Position numbers and translations under genes: made by a program
Notes under the pieces: model-generated
Seen by the model: only the letters and a program-made list of their open reading frames with translations
The model's database searches: none
What the model was told of the DNA's origin: nothing
Part shown: positions 24,710 through 34,027 of the stretch, in pieces
How the letters are laid out: each line of letters begins with the position of its first letter
Numbering within the stretch: the first letter of the stretch is position 1
Origin: Frigoriglobus tundricola
Lineage (GTDB): Bacteria; Planctomycetota; Planctomycetia; Gemmatales; Gemmataceae
Assembly (NCBI RefSeq): GCF_013128195.2
Contig: NZ_CP053452.2
Span: 8,804,001 to 8,868,000, forward strand
Length of the DNA: 64,000 bases
Reading direction: 5' to 3'

Positions 24710-25675
24710 TCACAACAACAGATCGGCAGCGAATGCTTTCAACCCGTGACCGAACCGGTGGTAGTTCCCGCGGACGAGTTCACGGACGGACGGCCCCACG
24801 CGCGCGACCCGGCTGCCCGTCCTCATGTGCTGCTGCACGCGCGCGTGAGCCGCCCGGCGGAGGGTCAACTCGATCAGGAGCGGATCGTAGAGGCGGTCTT
24901 TGATCCCGGCGAGCCGCACCGCTGCCGCCTCGAAGCCCTCAGCGAGCCGGTCGAAGTACGCCGCGTCCCGTCGCCGGGCGAAGGCGATCTGGCGCGAAAG
25001 GGAAAGGGGTTTAGTGCCGATTTGCTGTTCGGAATGTTGACGGTAGTTCGTCAACGGTTCCCGGACGAGTCTGACCGGTGCGATCGCTGCGGTCAAGAAA
25101 GCGATCCACCCGTCGTGGACCCAGCAGTTGGGGATGGGCAGTACGATGTCCCGCAGGTCGGCCCGGAAGGCGGCCGCGGCCCCGGTCACCACGTTGTACC
25201 GCAGCAGGAGCCGGCACCCGCGCCCGGCCTCGACTTCGGCCTGCAATTCCGGACCGAACGGCAGGCTCTCCCACATGCGCAGGCCGGTCGGGGCCAGGTC
25301 CGGGCCGACCACTTCGAGGTCCGACGCGACCAGCCCGACGCCCGGGGCGGACCGGAACGCCGCCTCGAACCGGGCGAGTTTCTGCGGGTGCCAGACGTCG
25401 TCCTGGTCGCACAGGAAGATGACGTCCCCCGAACAGGCGGCGATCGCGCCCTCGAAGTTGCGGGTGGACCCGAGATTCACTTCGTTGACGGCGATCCGAA
25501 CCGGAAACGGGGCCGCGGCCGCGAACGCCCCGAGGACGGCCGGGGTCGCGTCACTCGACCGGTCGTCGCGGACGACGAGTTCGTCGGGCGGGCGGGTCTG
25601 GCCCGCGATCGAGTCCAGTTGGGCGCGCAAGTGGGCCGCGCCGTTGTACGTGCAGAGTGCGACCGATAGGCGCAT
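24710..25675 (-). CDS. Glycosyltransferase family 2 (rhamnosyltransferase-like)
   Basis: A 321-residue GT-A fold enzyme. It starts MRLSVALCTYNGAAHLRAQL and has a nucleotide-site VVRDDRSSDATP and the metal-binding CDQDDVWHPQKL (DxD-type). The long QDD block and the following YNVVTGAAAAFR match rhamnosyl-type GT2 enzymes. There is no membrane segment. It probably adds a sugar to the exported polysaccharide. It is part of the minus-strand cluster, 266 bp after the preceding glycosyltransferase gene; I recognise nothing in that spacer. Confidence 0.85.
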   Translation of the reverse strand: MRLSVALCTYNGAAHLRAQLDSIAGQTRPPDELVVRDDRSSDATPAVLGAFAAAAPFPVRIAVNEVNLGSTRNFEGAIAACSGDVIFLCDQDDVWHPQKLARFEAAFRSAPGVGLVASDLEVVGPDLAPTGLRMWESLPFGPELQAEVEAGRGCRLLLRYNVVTGAAAAFRADLRDIVLPIPNCWVHDGWIAFLTAAIAPVRLVREPLTNYRQHSEQQIGTKPLSLSRQIAFARRRDAAYFDRLAEGFEAAAVRLAGIKDRLYDPLLIELTLRRAAHARVQQHMRTGSRVARVGPSVRELVRGNYHRFGHGLKAFAADLLL

Positions 25676-25941
25676 GCGTGGGTGCCTGTTCGGAATCGGG
25701 GCCTGTTGAGCATCCGAATCGTCGCCTGTGGCGCCCGGAGGCGCTCTCCTGGGACCAGAGCCCCGCCGGGCGAATCTGGTACGCGCCGACCAGTGCCGCC
25801 TGCGTCATGAACGGGTCCCGGGCTACATCATCCACAATGGCCTACCGTCTTGTAAATTCAAACGACGACCGGGAGGCGCACGGGACGATCTCCACACGAA
25901 CAGGACAAAGAGGCGGCGGGTGGTCGGGGCCGGTTGAGCGT

Positions 25942-26946
25942 TCAGAACCACTGTCGGCGATAGTTGAATCGACTCTTCTCGAGTTCCAGCGACACGATTT
26001 TGTCGAGCCGTCTGAGCGGCACCCACAGCTCTCGTGCGAGAGCATTAAACAGAACATCAGGAAAGATAGCCAAAAAATAAGCACACATTTTTGACAATAG
26101 AGGAGCCGTCTTTCCGGCCAAGTGCTTGCGATAATCGGTTTGAGTGAAACAGCCGCGGATCTTCATGTCCAAGAGATAGGGGAACCGCCGCCAGGGCTCT
26201 TTGGGACAAACGCAGACCTTGGCGTCGTCGCGGAGGTGCGAAAAAGACCAGATCAGCGCGGGCCATTTTTCCATCCATATCTCGAACGCCCGAGCGGCCC
26301 ACTGGGCGTTGCCGTACCGGATGCGGACGAGCGGGTCGGCGACGAGCCGCGTCGACCCGGCGAGCGGCCGCTGGAAGATTACGCCGACGTGCACGAACTC
26401 GGTACCGAAATACGACGCCCGGTCGCGCGCTTGCCAGACGGAGCGGCGGACGACGACCGCACCGATAAACGACAACAGGTTCCCTGCGACCGCGAGCAGG
26501 TCCGCCTGCTGGTCGGGACCGAATTCCTGATCCTGCGCGACCGGCGCGCGCCGCGCCTCGTACGTCGTCAGCAGGTCCGGTCCGGCCACTTCGGCGTTCA
26601 CCACCACGAGGTCACGTTCCTGAGTCAGGAGCCCCAGAACCGTTCGAACCGCGTCGGGCCGGAGGACGTCGTCATCGGTCATCAGCCAGCAGAACTCGCC
26701 CGAGGCCTCGTCCACCGCACGACAGTAATCCCGATCGACCCCGCCCTTCCGGGGCAGACGAATGTACCGACAGCGCGGCCGACCGTCGAACAGTTCGAGC
26801 ACCACGGCCCCGGTACCGTCGGTCGATGCCCCATCGACGACGACGAGTTCGACCTCCGGGGTCACCTGCGCGAGGATGCCGGTCAGGGTCTCGCCGATGA
26901 AGTCGGCCCGGTTTAGGGTGGCGATGCAGATCGACAGCTTGGGCAT
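25942..26946 (-). CDS. Glycosyltransferase family 2
   Basis: A 334-residue GT2 enzyme. It starts MPKLSICIATLNRADFIGET and contains VVVDGASTDGTGAVV and the DxD motif in FCWLMTDDDVLRPDAV. It is a close relative of the next gene upstream in the operon: both have the VDRD, GEYCWL/GEFCWL and DDDV/SDDV blocks at the same places, which suggests a tandem duplication. The C-terminal third is more AT-rich (about 26040-26110). It starts 2 bp after the preceding gene's stop, so translation is probably coupled. Confidence 0.85.
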   Translation of the reverse strand: MPKLSICIATLNRADFIGETLTGILAQVTPEVELVVVDGASTDGTGAVVLELFDGRPRCRYIRLPRKGGVDRDYCRAVDEASGEFCWLMTDDDVLRPDAVRTVLGLLTQERDLVVVNAEVAGPDLLTTYEARRAPVAQDQEFGPDQQADLLAVAGNLLSFIGAVVVRRSVWQARDRASYFGTEFVHVGVIFQRPLAGSTRLVADPLVRIRYGNAQWAARAFEIWMEKWPALIWSFSHLRDDAKVCVCPKEPWRRFPYLLDMKIRGCFTQTDYRKHLAGKTAPLLSKMCAYFLAIFPDVLFNALARELWVPLRRLDKIVSLELEKSRFNYRRQWF

Positions 26947-26947
26947 C

Positions 26948-27976
26948 TCAAATCCCCAGCTTACGCTTGACGGAGAACGGGAGGCCCCACAAGACGAGCA
27001 TGACGGTCACGAGCCAGGTCGGCGTCCACCGGAGAACCGCGTGGCGGTACCACCCACCGCCGGCGGGATCGTCAGCGTAATGTAAGCGGATCAGGTGAAA
27101 GAAGAGCGCCCGTTGTTCGGTGTCGGCCCGGGGAAACGCGAGGCGACGGACCTCACACAGATGGAAGAAAGGTAACTCGAAGCGGAGCACCCGACCGACG
27201 TGAATCGCTTCGGGTGAATCGACCCCAAAGAAGTGCCAAGCGACCTCACGGAAGCCGCACACGGCCAGCGCCGTCCGCCGGATCATACCGCGGGACAAGA
27301 ACGAGTCGTTCTCCCCTCGCTTGAGTAAATACACCGCCGGGTCGAACCGGACCACCAGGCGGGTTTTACTGATGGCAAAAATTTTCGCCGCGATGATCCA
27401 ACAGCTGCCAATGAACGGTTCCACGTTCGGGGCATTCATCCATCGGTCCCGGCGGACCACAATGTCGCTGATGAAGCTGAAAAAGGCGGCCGTCGTTTGT
27501 GCCCGCTGGAAGTACTCGGCCCGCCGGGCCGGGTCGGACCAGTCGAACTGTTGCTGGGTTTTGCAGCCGAGGACGGGGTAATCGTTGAGCGGCTCCAGCT
27601 TCAGGCCGCAGCGGGTGAACCCGGTTAAGAGAACGTCCCAGCCGCCCTCGTCGATCGCGGCCATGACCCGAGCGACGGCCCCGGGGACGAGGACGTCGTC
27701 GCTACTGAACAACCAACAGTATTCCCCGTCGGCCTGGGAGACGCTCTCGAGGATGTCGCGATCGACGCCGACGTTCTGCTCGCGCCGGATCATCTTGATC
27801 CGGGGGAACCGGGCCGCCGCTTCGGCGACCACGGCGCCCGTATCGTCCGTCGACCCGCCGTCAACGATCACGATCTGCACACGGTCGTCGGATTGAGAAA
27901 TTATACTGTTCAGCGTTTCGCCAATAAATTTACCAAAATTATACGTGGGAATACAAATCGACAACTTGATTGTCAT
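26948..27976 (-). CDS. Glycosyltransferase family 2 (paralogue of the neighbouring GT2)
   Basis: A 342-residue GT2 enzyme. It starts MTIKLSICIPTYNFGKFIGE and has VIVDGGSTDDTGAVV and the metal-site GEYCWLFSSDDVLVPG. A short hydrophobic segment near the C-terminus (WLVTVMLVLWGLPF) may touch the membrane. Its start overlaps the preceding GT4 stop by 4 nt (ATGA), a sign of coupled translation. It and the next GT2 look like duplicated enzymes adding similar sugars. Confidence 0.85.
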   Translation of the reverse strand: MTIKLSICIPTYNFGKFIGETLNSIISQSDDRVQIVIVDGGSTDDTGAVVAEAAARFPRIKMIRREQNVGVDRDILESVSQADGEYCWLFSSDDVLVPGAVARVMAAIDEGGWDVLLTGFTRCGLKLEPLNDYPVLGCKTQQQFDWSDPARRAEYFQRAQTTAAFFSFISDIVVRRDRWMNAPNVEPFIGSCWIIAAKIFAISKTRLVVRFDPAVYLLKRGENDSFLSRGMIRRTALAVCGFREVAWHFFGVDSPEAIHVGRVLRFELPFFHLCEVRRLAFPRADTEQRALFFHLIRLHYADDPAGGGWYRHAVLRWTPTWLVTVMLVLWGLPFSVKRKLGI

Positions 27977-29136
27977 AGCATTCCACCTCGTCGCGGCGCC
28001 TGGGCCGCTGCGAGCCCGGCGGAACTCCGAGCCGGCAAGAGGCAGTACAGCTCCCGGTGCCGTTGGGCGATGCCTGCCCAGCGCGGGACGTCGGTCGCGC
28101 TTCCCGGTTGCCGTCTGCCGGCGTACCGGGTAAGAGCCTCACGCATCTCCTCGATGTTGTCCGGTTCGGCAAAGTATACGTTTCGGTGGGCGTCCAACCC
28201 GGTCTCCGAAACGGATGTCGTAAGTACGAAAGTGCCCTGCAACCGCGCGGCGTGAATCGAGGTGTTCCAGATCCCTCCGCCCAGCCGGAACGGCAGGACG
28301 ACGGCATCCGCGCAGGCCATCGCGGTCGCCGCGGCGCGCTCGGATAGGTACCCTGCGAAGGTGCAGCTGCCGCTCCAAGCGGGCGAGTTAGCCAGGTCGC
28401 AGATCTCGCGGTAGTAGTCCCGCGCTTGGGGGATCGCACCACCAATAATCACGATGTGGTGACGAGTCGGGTTAGCGATCTGAAACAGTTGATCCACGCC
28501 CCGGCCCGGATAGAGTAGGCCAAAATAGATCACAAGGCGCTTCTCGTTAGACACGCCGAGTTCCGACCGAAGGATCGCAACGTCCTCGGCCGTCGCTCCG
28601 ACCTGTGGCACACTGGCAGCGTTAGGAATATAGAAAAACGGCTTGCCCGCAGCTGTCCGACTGAGGCCCTGGGCGAAGCCCTCGGGAAAATTCGGCCGCA
28701 CCGATACAACGGCGTGAGCCCCCCGGGCCATAAGCAGACATAATGACTGATCACTTCTGATGTGTTCGTGCAGCGTGAGAACGACCGGGCACCGGCGCCA
28801 CCACCGGGACCAGTGCACGAGAAGTGTGAGAAGGGCTCCATTATATCCTTGGGCGGGCCATTGGACGTGGAGGACGTCCGGGCGCCATTTCCGAATCTCC
28901 GCGGACGCGACCCAAAACGAGCGGGGGTGCCAGTCGCAAAGAGGCGCCAAGAGATCGACCCCAACGAACTCGTCCGAATTCCCATTTCGTTCGGGATGAT
29001 GTGTGGTCAACAGGCCTACCTCGACGCCGGCACTCCGGGCGAGTTCTCGGGCCAGACACGCGGTGTAGCTTCCCACCCCGCACGCCACCGGTGGGGCAGA
29101 ACCGCTCACGAGTAAGACGCGGGGCCGACGCCTCAT
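27973..29136 (-). CDS. Glycosyltransferase family 4
   Basis: A 387-residue GT-B enzyme. The N-terminal domain starts RRPRVLLVSGSAPPVACGVG, with the glycine-rich acceptor loop, and has DVLHVQWPAQGYNGALLTLL. The C-terminal domain has VIYFGLLYPGRGVDQLF, HIVIIGGAIPQARDYY, FAGYLSERAAATAM and the donor-site block CADAVVLPFRLGGGIWNTSI. The ATG at 29136 overlaps the upstream methyltransferase stop by 4 nt; the longer open frame lies inside that gene and is not real. It probably extends the exported glycan. Confidence 0.83.
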   Translation of the reverse strand: MRRRPRVLLVSGSAPPVACGVGSYTACLARELARSAGVEVGLLTTHHPERNGNSDEFVGVDLLAPLCDWHPRSFWVASAEIRKWRPDVLHVQWPAQGYNGALLTLLVHWSRWWRRCPVVLTLHEHIRSDQSLCLLMARGAHAVVSVRPNFPEGFAQGLSRTAAGKPFFYIPNAASVPQVGATAEDVAILRSELGVSNEKRLVIYFGLLYPGRGVDQLFQIANPTRHHIVIIGGAIPQARDYYREICDLANSPAWSGSCTFAGYLSERAAATAMACADAVVLPFRLGGGIWNTSIHAARLQGTFVLTTSVSETGLDAHRNVYFAEPDNIEEMREALTRYAGRRQPGSATDVPRWAGIAQRHRELYCLLPARSSAGLAAAQAPRRGGML

Positions 29137-29858
29137 TCGCGCACCACTTTTTGCAACGCGAACCAGGCGAACGTGTACTCCCTCTCCATGTAGTGGACCG
29201 TCGGTCGGGTGGCGTCGAACGCGAGCGGGCCGACGGGTTCTAGATGCAGCTCTCGGACGGACGCGATCAAGTGCTCCAGTTCCGCCGCCGAGAAGATCGT
29301 CCAACTCATGGAGAAGATCGAGAGCCCGGTCGTGTCGATCTTTTCCGGCCAATAGTCCGTCGATGCAATGAAGACGCCCCCGGGGCGGAGGATCCGACTC
29401 ACTTCGGCCAGTAGTCGCGGGAGGTCAAGCCCGTGTTCGATCGCCGAAATGGCGGTCACCGCCGCAAAGGCTTCGTCCGGGTACGGCGCGCGATAGAAGT
29501 CTCCGACCCGGTAGCGGATGGCATCGGAATAGGGGCCGTGGAGCACGGCCGGGTTCAGATCCATTCCGTGGAGGTCGGAGAAGTTCATACAGTGGAGAAC
29601 GGGGAGGATCTCCGAGTGCCAGGCCCCTAGATCCAGAACCGGAGCGCTCCTGTCCAAAGCGGATTCCAAAAACAAGGCGGTCTTCCACACGTCCCAGCTT
29701 TTTCGATCGTCTGCCCACTCTTGCATGGAGAAGCCGAGGCGACGCAGCAGCGCGCGGGCCCAAGCGGGGGAGTGCTTCAACTGAGAAACGCGTCTCGCGC
29801 GCATCTGCCGGCGGGACTCCCGAATTTGCTCGTCACTTTGCAGAACGGCAAGACTCAC
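29133..29858 (-). CDS. Class I SAM-dependent methyltransferase
   Basis: A 241-residue protein. The SAM-binding fold has a degenerate motif I (APVLDLGAWHSEIL), acidic motif II in GMDLNPAVLHG, VGDFYRAPYPDEAFAAVTAI and the IEHG/LRPGGVFIASTDYW blocks of Methyltransf_11 enzymes. It may methylate a sugar of the glycan or a lipid; the target is not clear. The start is GTG at 29858 with GAGGAGG 5 nt upstream, which is much better than the longer frame. It is followed by the GT4 gene with a 4-nt overlap. Confidence 0.8.
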   Translation of the reverse strand: MSLAVLQSDEQIRESRRQMRARRVSQLKHSPAWARALLRRLGFSMQEWADDRKSWDVWKTALFLESALDRSAPVLDLGAWHSEILPVLHCMNFSDLHGMDLNPAVLHGPYSDAIRYRVGDFYRAPYPDEAFAAVTAISAIEHGLDLPRLLAEVSRILRPGGVFIASTDYWPEKIDTTGLSIFSMSWTIFSAAELEHLIASVRELHLEPVGPLAFDATRPTVHYMEREYTFAWFALQKVVRE

Positions 29859-29944
29859 GAATCCTCCTCGGATTAGGGCGCCGGGCAGCGCCAACGTTTC
29901 TTTTCGGCCCGTGATCGGCCGAAGGGTTCGTCGCGGTCGGTGTT

Positions 29945-30934
29945 TCAGGCGTTATCGATGCGCGGCAGAACGGCATGGCGCTCCGATTGCACGGCCCCGC
30001 CAACCAGTGCCGCAACCATGTCGTTGAAAGATAACGTCGGCTCCCATCCCGTCAGTCGGCGCAGTTTGGCCGGGTTCCCCACGCGCCCCTTGCCCGGCCG
30101 CCGTATGAGTATTCGCGGGTCCTCAACCACGTGGACCCGCCAGTCCAACCCGAGCGACCCGAAAGCCGCGCTGGCGAACTCGCGGACCGTGTGAGCCTGC
30201 CCGGTCGCGACGACGAAGTCGCCCGCGCAATCGAGCGACAAGATACGGGTAAACGCCTCGACGAAGTCGGGCGCGTAACCCCAGTCCACAGCGGCGTCGA
30301 GGTCGCCGACGGTAACGGGGTCTGTAACCCCCTTTGCCGCGGCAACGGCCGCACGCACGAGCTTTGCGGACAAAAACTCGGGTCGACGGTAGACCGACTC
30401 GTGGTTGTAAAGGATGCCCACGCTGGCATAGGTGCCGTACCGCTTTCGGTAATCGCGGCAAGCATGAGTCGCGAGCAACTTCCAAAGGCCGTACGGCTCG
30501 TCAGGGGCCGCGGGGGTCGATTCATCCTGAGGAGCGTGTGTCGGACTTTGACCGAAAACGAGTGAGGAGGACGCGAAAAAAAAACGCGCGGCCGGGGAAT
30601 GGCGACGAACCGCTTCAAGAACGTGCAACACCCCCGCAACGTTCACCTCCCAGCCCGCCGCGTAGTCCTCGGACACGCCGCGGGGGGCCTGTTCGGCAGA
30701 GGCGTGGTGAGCGGCGAGGTAATACACTTCGTCGGGTTGCAAACGCTCGACGGTGTGACGGACCGATTCGGGTCGAGAGACGTTACACTCGTTCGGGGAA
30801 CCCGCCAGTCCAAAGGCCTTCACCGATGACCGGCTCACCGCGAGGACCCCGTACCCGCGGCCGAGCAACAAGCGAGTGAGTAGTCGACCGTCTTGGCCTC
30901 CGGCCCCGATGACGATCGCGCGGCGACTAGACAA
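29945..30934 (-). CDS. GDP-mannose 4,6-dehydratase-like SDR enzyme
   Basis: A 329-residue extended SDR. The nucleotide loop is IVIGAGGQDGRLLTRLLL, in which GQDG is diagnostic of GDP-mannose dehydratases. The catalytic Tyr-x3-Lys is YGLWK, and YNHESVYRRPEFLSAKLVRA matches the GMD NHES block. VTVGDLDAAVDWGYAPDFVEA matches the family GNLDAxRDWG. It makes a GDP-4-keto-6-deoxy sugar or a relative. Together with the fcl-like gene of the same cluster it could produce GDP-L-fucose; a GDP-deoxy-talose or rhamnose route is an alternative. It overlaps the upstream methyltransferase by 8 nt. Confidence 0.83.
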   Translation of the reverse strand: MSSRRAIVIGAGGQDGRLLTRLLLGRGYGVLAVSRSSVKAFGLAGSPNECNVSRPESVRHTVERLQPDEVYYLAAHHASAEQAPRGVSEDYAAGWEVNVAGVLHVLEAVRRHSPAARFFFASSSLVFGQSPTHAPQDESTPAAPDEPYGLWKLLATHACRDYRKRYGTYASVGILYNHESVYRRPEFLSAKLVRAAVAAAKGVTDPVTVGDLDAAVDWGYAPDFVEAFTRILSLDCAGDFVVATGQAHTVREFASAAFGSLGLDWRVHVVEDPRILIRRPGKGRVGNPAKLRRLTGWEPTLSFNDMVAALVGGAVQSERHAVLPRIDNA

Positions 30935-32201
30935 TCTCGACCTCCGGCATGGGGAAGATCAGGTGCCCGTCGTTCTCGAGGAATTCCGCCTCCCGCTCGA
31001 CGATGCCGGCCTTGAAGTGCCACGGCAGTACGAGAAAGTAGTCCGGTTTCTGGGCGCGCGCCTCCTCTTCCGACACGATCGGAATGTGGGTGCCGGGGGT
31101 GACCCGCCCGTACTTGTATGGGTTCACGTCCGCGATACACGGGATATCGCGGGCCGTCAGTCCGCAGAACTGGAGCAACACGTTGCCCTTCGTCGAGGCA
31201 CCGTAGCCGAACACTTTCTTCCCGTCCGAGTTGAGCGACCGGATCAGACCGGTCAGCGTCCGACGGTGCTCGAACACCTTTTCTTCGAACTCCCGAAACG
31301 GGCGCGGGGTGTGAAGGCCGATGCGGCGCTCGCTGTCGAGCATCCACTGGATGACGGGGGCGTTCGGCCGGTACCGGGAGCCCTTCTTGGCGGCGGTGAC
31401 GGCAAAGCTCCCCCCGTTTACTGCGTTCGTCGTCACGTCGATCACTTCCAGGTCCGCGCGCCCGAGGATCGTCATGACTGTCGAAAGGCTATAGTACTCG
31501 AGGTGCTCGTGGCATATGGTGTCATACGAATTCAATCGCAACATGGACGGCATGTAACTCTGCTCGAAGTGCCAAACCCCCTGATCGTCGAGGCACCTGT
31601 GGATCTGGCGGGCGAAGCCGACCGGGTCCTCTAAGTCGTAAAACATCGCGATGGACGTAACGAGCTTCGCGCGGGTCCGCGGGCCTACGGCTGCCGTGAA
31701 GTTGTCCCAGCTGAAAAAGTCGGGAACCAGGAGCGCGTCGTCCGGATAAAACTGACGGAACTTGTTCCCCGTCGGATCCATTCCGAGCCGGCGCAAGCCA
31801 CTCACCGAGAAGGACTTGAGAAGCGTCGCATCGTTGCTACCAATGTCCAACACGAGATCGCTGCTTTGCAACTCCAAGAAGCGAGAAAGGAAGCGTGCTT
31901 TGGCCCCCAGGTGTCGCACCATGGATTGATTGAGACCCGATCGGTAGCCGTAATTGTCGCCGTACATCATACCGAGGTCAAACGAATGGGCCAGTTGTAA
32001 CAGGCCACTATCGGGGCACCATAGCAGTTCCAACGGGGACACAGGCACCTGATCGGTCGACGACTCCGGGAACGTGCCGGTGAGCGCCTGCTCGCCGAGG
32101 TTCAGAACGGTGAGAAGGTTCCGGCTGCCGCTCAGACGGCAGCGCTCAATCCGATTGGATAGAGGAACTTCTGAGCTGTTGTGCGCGGCGACGGGTAACA
32201 T
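30927..32201 (-). CDS. Sugar C-methyltransferase family (TylCIII-like), with altered zinc ligands
   Basis: About 424 residues. It has the three-part layout of NDP-sugar C-methyltransferases: an N-terminal zinc-ribbon-like part, a SAM fold (LVLDIGSNDATLLKSF, motif I) with ICHEHLEYYS, and a C-terminal Rossmann-like part (GYGASTKGNVLLQFCG, PWHFKAGIVERE). These add methyl groups to keto-sugars. The usual C-x2-C pairs are C-x2-S here, in CRLSGS (near residue 20) and CPDSGL, so two of the four zinc ligands are missing. The ATG at 32201 is chosen (AGGA about 10 nt upstream). It is the first gene after a 495-bp gap and probably the head of a transcript. Confidence 0.8.
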   Translation of the reverse strand: MLPVAAHNSSEVPLSNRIERCRLSGSRNLLTVLNLGEQALTGTFPESSTDQVPVSPLELLWCPDSGLLQLAHSFDLGMMYGDNYGYRSGLNQSMVRHLGAKARFLSRFLELQSSDLVLDIGSNDATLLKSFSVSGLRRLGMDPTGNKFRQFYPDDALLVPDFFSWDNFTAAVGPRTRAKLVTSIAMFYDLEDPVGFARQIHRCLDDQGVWHFEQSYMPSMLRLNSYDTICHEHLEYYSLSTVMTILGRADLEVIDVTTNAVNGGSFAVTAAKKGSRYRPNAPVIQWMLDSERRIGLHTPRPFREFEEKVFEHRRTLTGLIRSLNSDGKKVFGYGASTKGNVLLQFCGLTARDIPCIADVNPYKYGRVTPGTHIPIVSEEEARAQKPDYFLVLPWHFKAGIVEREAEFLENDGHLIFPMPEVEIV

Positions 32202-32696
32202 TGAAATACAAATCCTGCGAGGAGAGGACACAACAAGGGCCAAGAAGAAGCGGCCGACGAGTCAGTAGCCAGAACGCGACGAATTCCAAAAGCCGGCGCG
32301 GATGCGTTCGTTCTGCCCAGCGATAAGCCCTTGTTTTTTGCGCTGGCTCTCATGCCCAGTTGCGTTCCACTTCACGGATTAGGGAAAGTCCATGCTATAA
32401 ATATCGCCTAATGCGATTGCAAAGAATTTGTGTCATTCGAGCGGGTCCAGCGAACGAAGTAATGGCCCGACCTAGGTCATTATCCAGTATGCGATTGCGC
32501 CACATCGGTTGGCGCCGGCCGTTTACAAATTCACGAGTTATCCGTCTGAAGCTATGGAGACACCCATTGCTAAGGGCTCAGGGCGTGACACCCGCGCTGC
32601 ACCGGTCTTCGACCGTGTTACAAACGGGCCGCCAAGATCGCGAGACCGCAGGTGGTCGATTTCGCATTTCTGTTGCCTCCTTCTCGTGTCACGCTA
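32202..32696. other. Gene-free spacer between exporter and sugar-enzyme halves of the polysaccharide cluster
   Basis: This 495-bp stretch has no convincing coding sequence. It is AT-richer than its surroundings at about 32380-32480, and ATGCGATTG occurs twice in that patch. It holds one plausible minus-strand promoter (32394-32422) upstream of the C-methyltransferase gene. Confidence 0.5.
32394..32422 (-). promoter_or_regulatory. Candidate promoter for the sugar-enzyme half of the polysaccharide cluster
   Basis: On the minus strand, TTGCAA (32422-32417) and TATAGC (32399-32394) are separated by 17 nt, as in a sigma-70 promoter, about 190 nt before the C-methyltransferase start. It lies in the AT-rich part of the spacer. 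This is prediction only. Confidence 0.4.
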
Positions 32697-34025
32697 TTAT
32701 GTCACGGCGTGAGCCGGGACATATTGCGTTTCCCACTTGAACCGTGGGCGAACAACGCCCGGAAAATCTCCTATATAGTCCCCTCGATTCGACTCCCCGT
32801 CGCAGGGATCGAAGACTGCGAAGGTGACGGCATCGCGCACCCAGAACTGCTCCTGCGGGGGCATCAGTGAGGTGACCCCGACCCGCACGGACATCGACCC
32901 CTCTGCGAGAAAGTTCCCCGGAATCCACATCGTCGTCGTGTAGGACCCTACGGGCCTGGGCCGCCGGCGCCAGTCGGGATCGTGTAATTCGGCACTAGCG
33001 AACGCACACATCCCTTCGTCCGTAAAAAATTGATAGTTGGGTATGAGCACGCGCCCCCCGACCAAAATGTCAAATTTCATTTCAATTCCGATCGGGTGAC
33101 GAATATCAACGCGCTCTCTCGTGTCCCCGTCCGATCCGCAGACGCGGATCGAGCGGAGGCGGGCGACATCGTTGCCGGGCGCCGTTTCGGCCCCCCACTC
33201 CCGCGACCCCGTCGTCCCGAAGTCGGATTTCAAATAATGTGCAGTTGCTTCGTGTGTTGGTCCCAAGAAGGCGACCAGCCCTTGGTCGAGAACGATCGAG
33301 CTCGAACAAAAACGGGTCACGGCCCGTACATCGTGGCTCACGAACAGGACCGTCCGCCCTTCGGTCGCGACCTGACTCATTTTCCCGAAGCACTTCTTCT
33401 GGAACGCCACATCGCCGACCGCCAGGACTTCATCAACGATCAGGATGTCGGCCCGAAGGTGTGCGGCGACCGCGAACCCGAGGCGCATCTGCATCCCGCT
33501 CGAATAATGCTTCACCGGCGTGTCGAGAAACCGGTCCACCTCGGCAAAGGCCACGATCTCGGCGAGCCGCTTTTGGATCTCCTGTCGACTCATCCCGAGC
33601 AGCGTCCCGCTCAGGAAGATGTTCTCCCGCCCGGTCAACTCCCCGTGGAACCCCGTACCCACCTCCAGCAGGCTCGCCACCCGCCCTCGGACCCCGAACC
33701 GGCCGACGGTCGGAGCCGTGATTCGGCTCAGCACCTTGAGCAGCGTGCTCTTGCCCGCTCCGTTCCGGCCGATGATTCCGACCGATTCGCCCCGCTTCAC
33801 TTCGAACGACACGTCACGCAGCGCCCAGAACTCGCCCCGACCGGCCGCCTCCACCGGCGCCGCCTCCGACGGTCGCCGCCGCAGCCGACCCAACCAGCGG
33901 GTCGGGACGCGCGCCGCCATCCGGCCCAGCCCCACCATCACCTCGCTCAGCCGGTCCGTACCGGACGGCGTGCCGAGCCGGTACTTCTTCCCGACCCCTT
34001 CGACCGATATGGCGAGGTCACTCAT
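32697..34025 (-). CDS. Polysaccharide ABC exporter ATPase (Wzt/KpsT/RfbB-type) with C-terminal glycan-recognition domain
   Basis: A 442-residue ATPase. Walker A GRNGAGKST follows GESVGIIG. HYSSGMQMRLGFAVAAHLRA is the signature helix, and ILIVDEVLAVGDVAFQKKC is Walker B with D-loop, typical of polysaccharide and teichoic-acid exporters. The block LLEVGTGFHGELTGRENIFL is also diagnostic. Residues about 285-442 form a beta-rich extension like the carbohydrate-binding domain of Wzt, which recognises the terminally modified O-antigen. Its ATG at 34025 is 2 bp from the stop of the permease gene; the longer frame runs into that gene. It pairs with the permease to export the cluster's polymer. Confidence 0.9.
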   Translation of the reverse strand: MSDLAISVEGVGKKYRLGTPSGTDRLSEVMVGLGRMAARVPTRWLGRLRRRPSEAAPVEAAGRGEFWALRDVSFEVKRGESVGIIGRNGAGKSTLLKVLSRITAPTVGRFGVRGRVASLLEVGTGFHGELTGRENIFLSGTLLGMSRQEIQKRLAEIVAFAEVDRFLDTPVKHYSSGMQMRLGFAVAAHLRADILIVDEVLAVGDVAFQKKCFGKMSQVATEGRTVLFVSHDVRAVTRFCSSSIVLDQGLVAFLGPTHEATAHYLKSDFGTTGSREWGAETAPGNDVARLRSIRVCGSDGDTRERVDIRHPIGIEMKFDILVGGRVLIPNYQFFTDEGMCAFASAELHDPDWRRRPRPVGSYTTTMWIPGNFLAEGSMSVRVGVTSLMPPQEQFWVRDAVTFAVFDPCDGESNRGDYIGDFPGVVRPRFKWETQYVPAHAVT

Positions 34026-34027
34026 GA

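Noticed and set aside
25551..25835. Small minus-strand ORF in the spacer before the rhamnosyltransferase-like gene
   Set aside because: It overlaps the start of the glycosyltransferase in another frame and has no recognisable domain.
32360..32740. 126-codon plus-strand ORF in the polysaccharide-cluster spacer
   Set aside because: No ribosome site, no domain, low-complexity Arg/Ser-rich translation, and it runs into the antisense of the Wzt gene.
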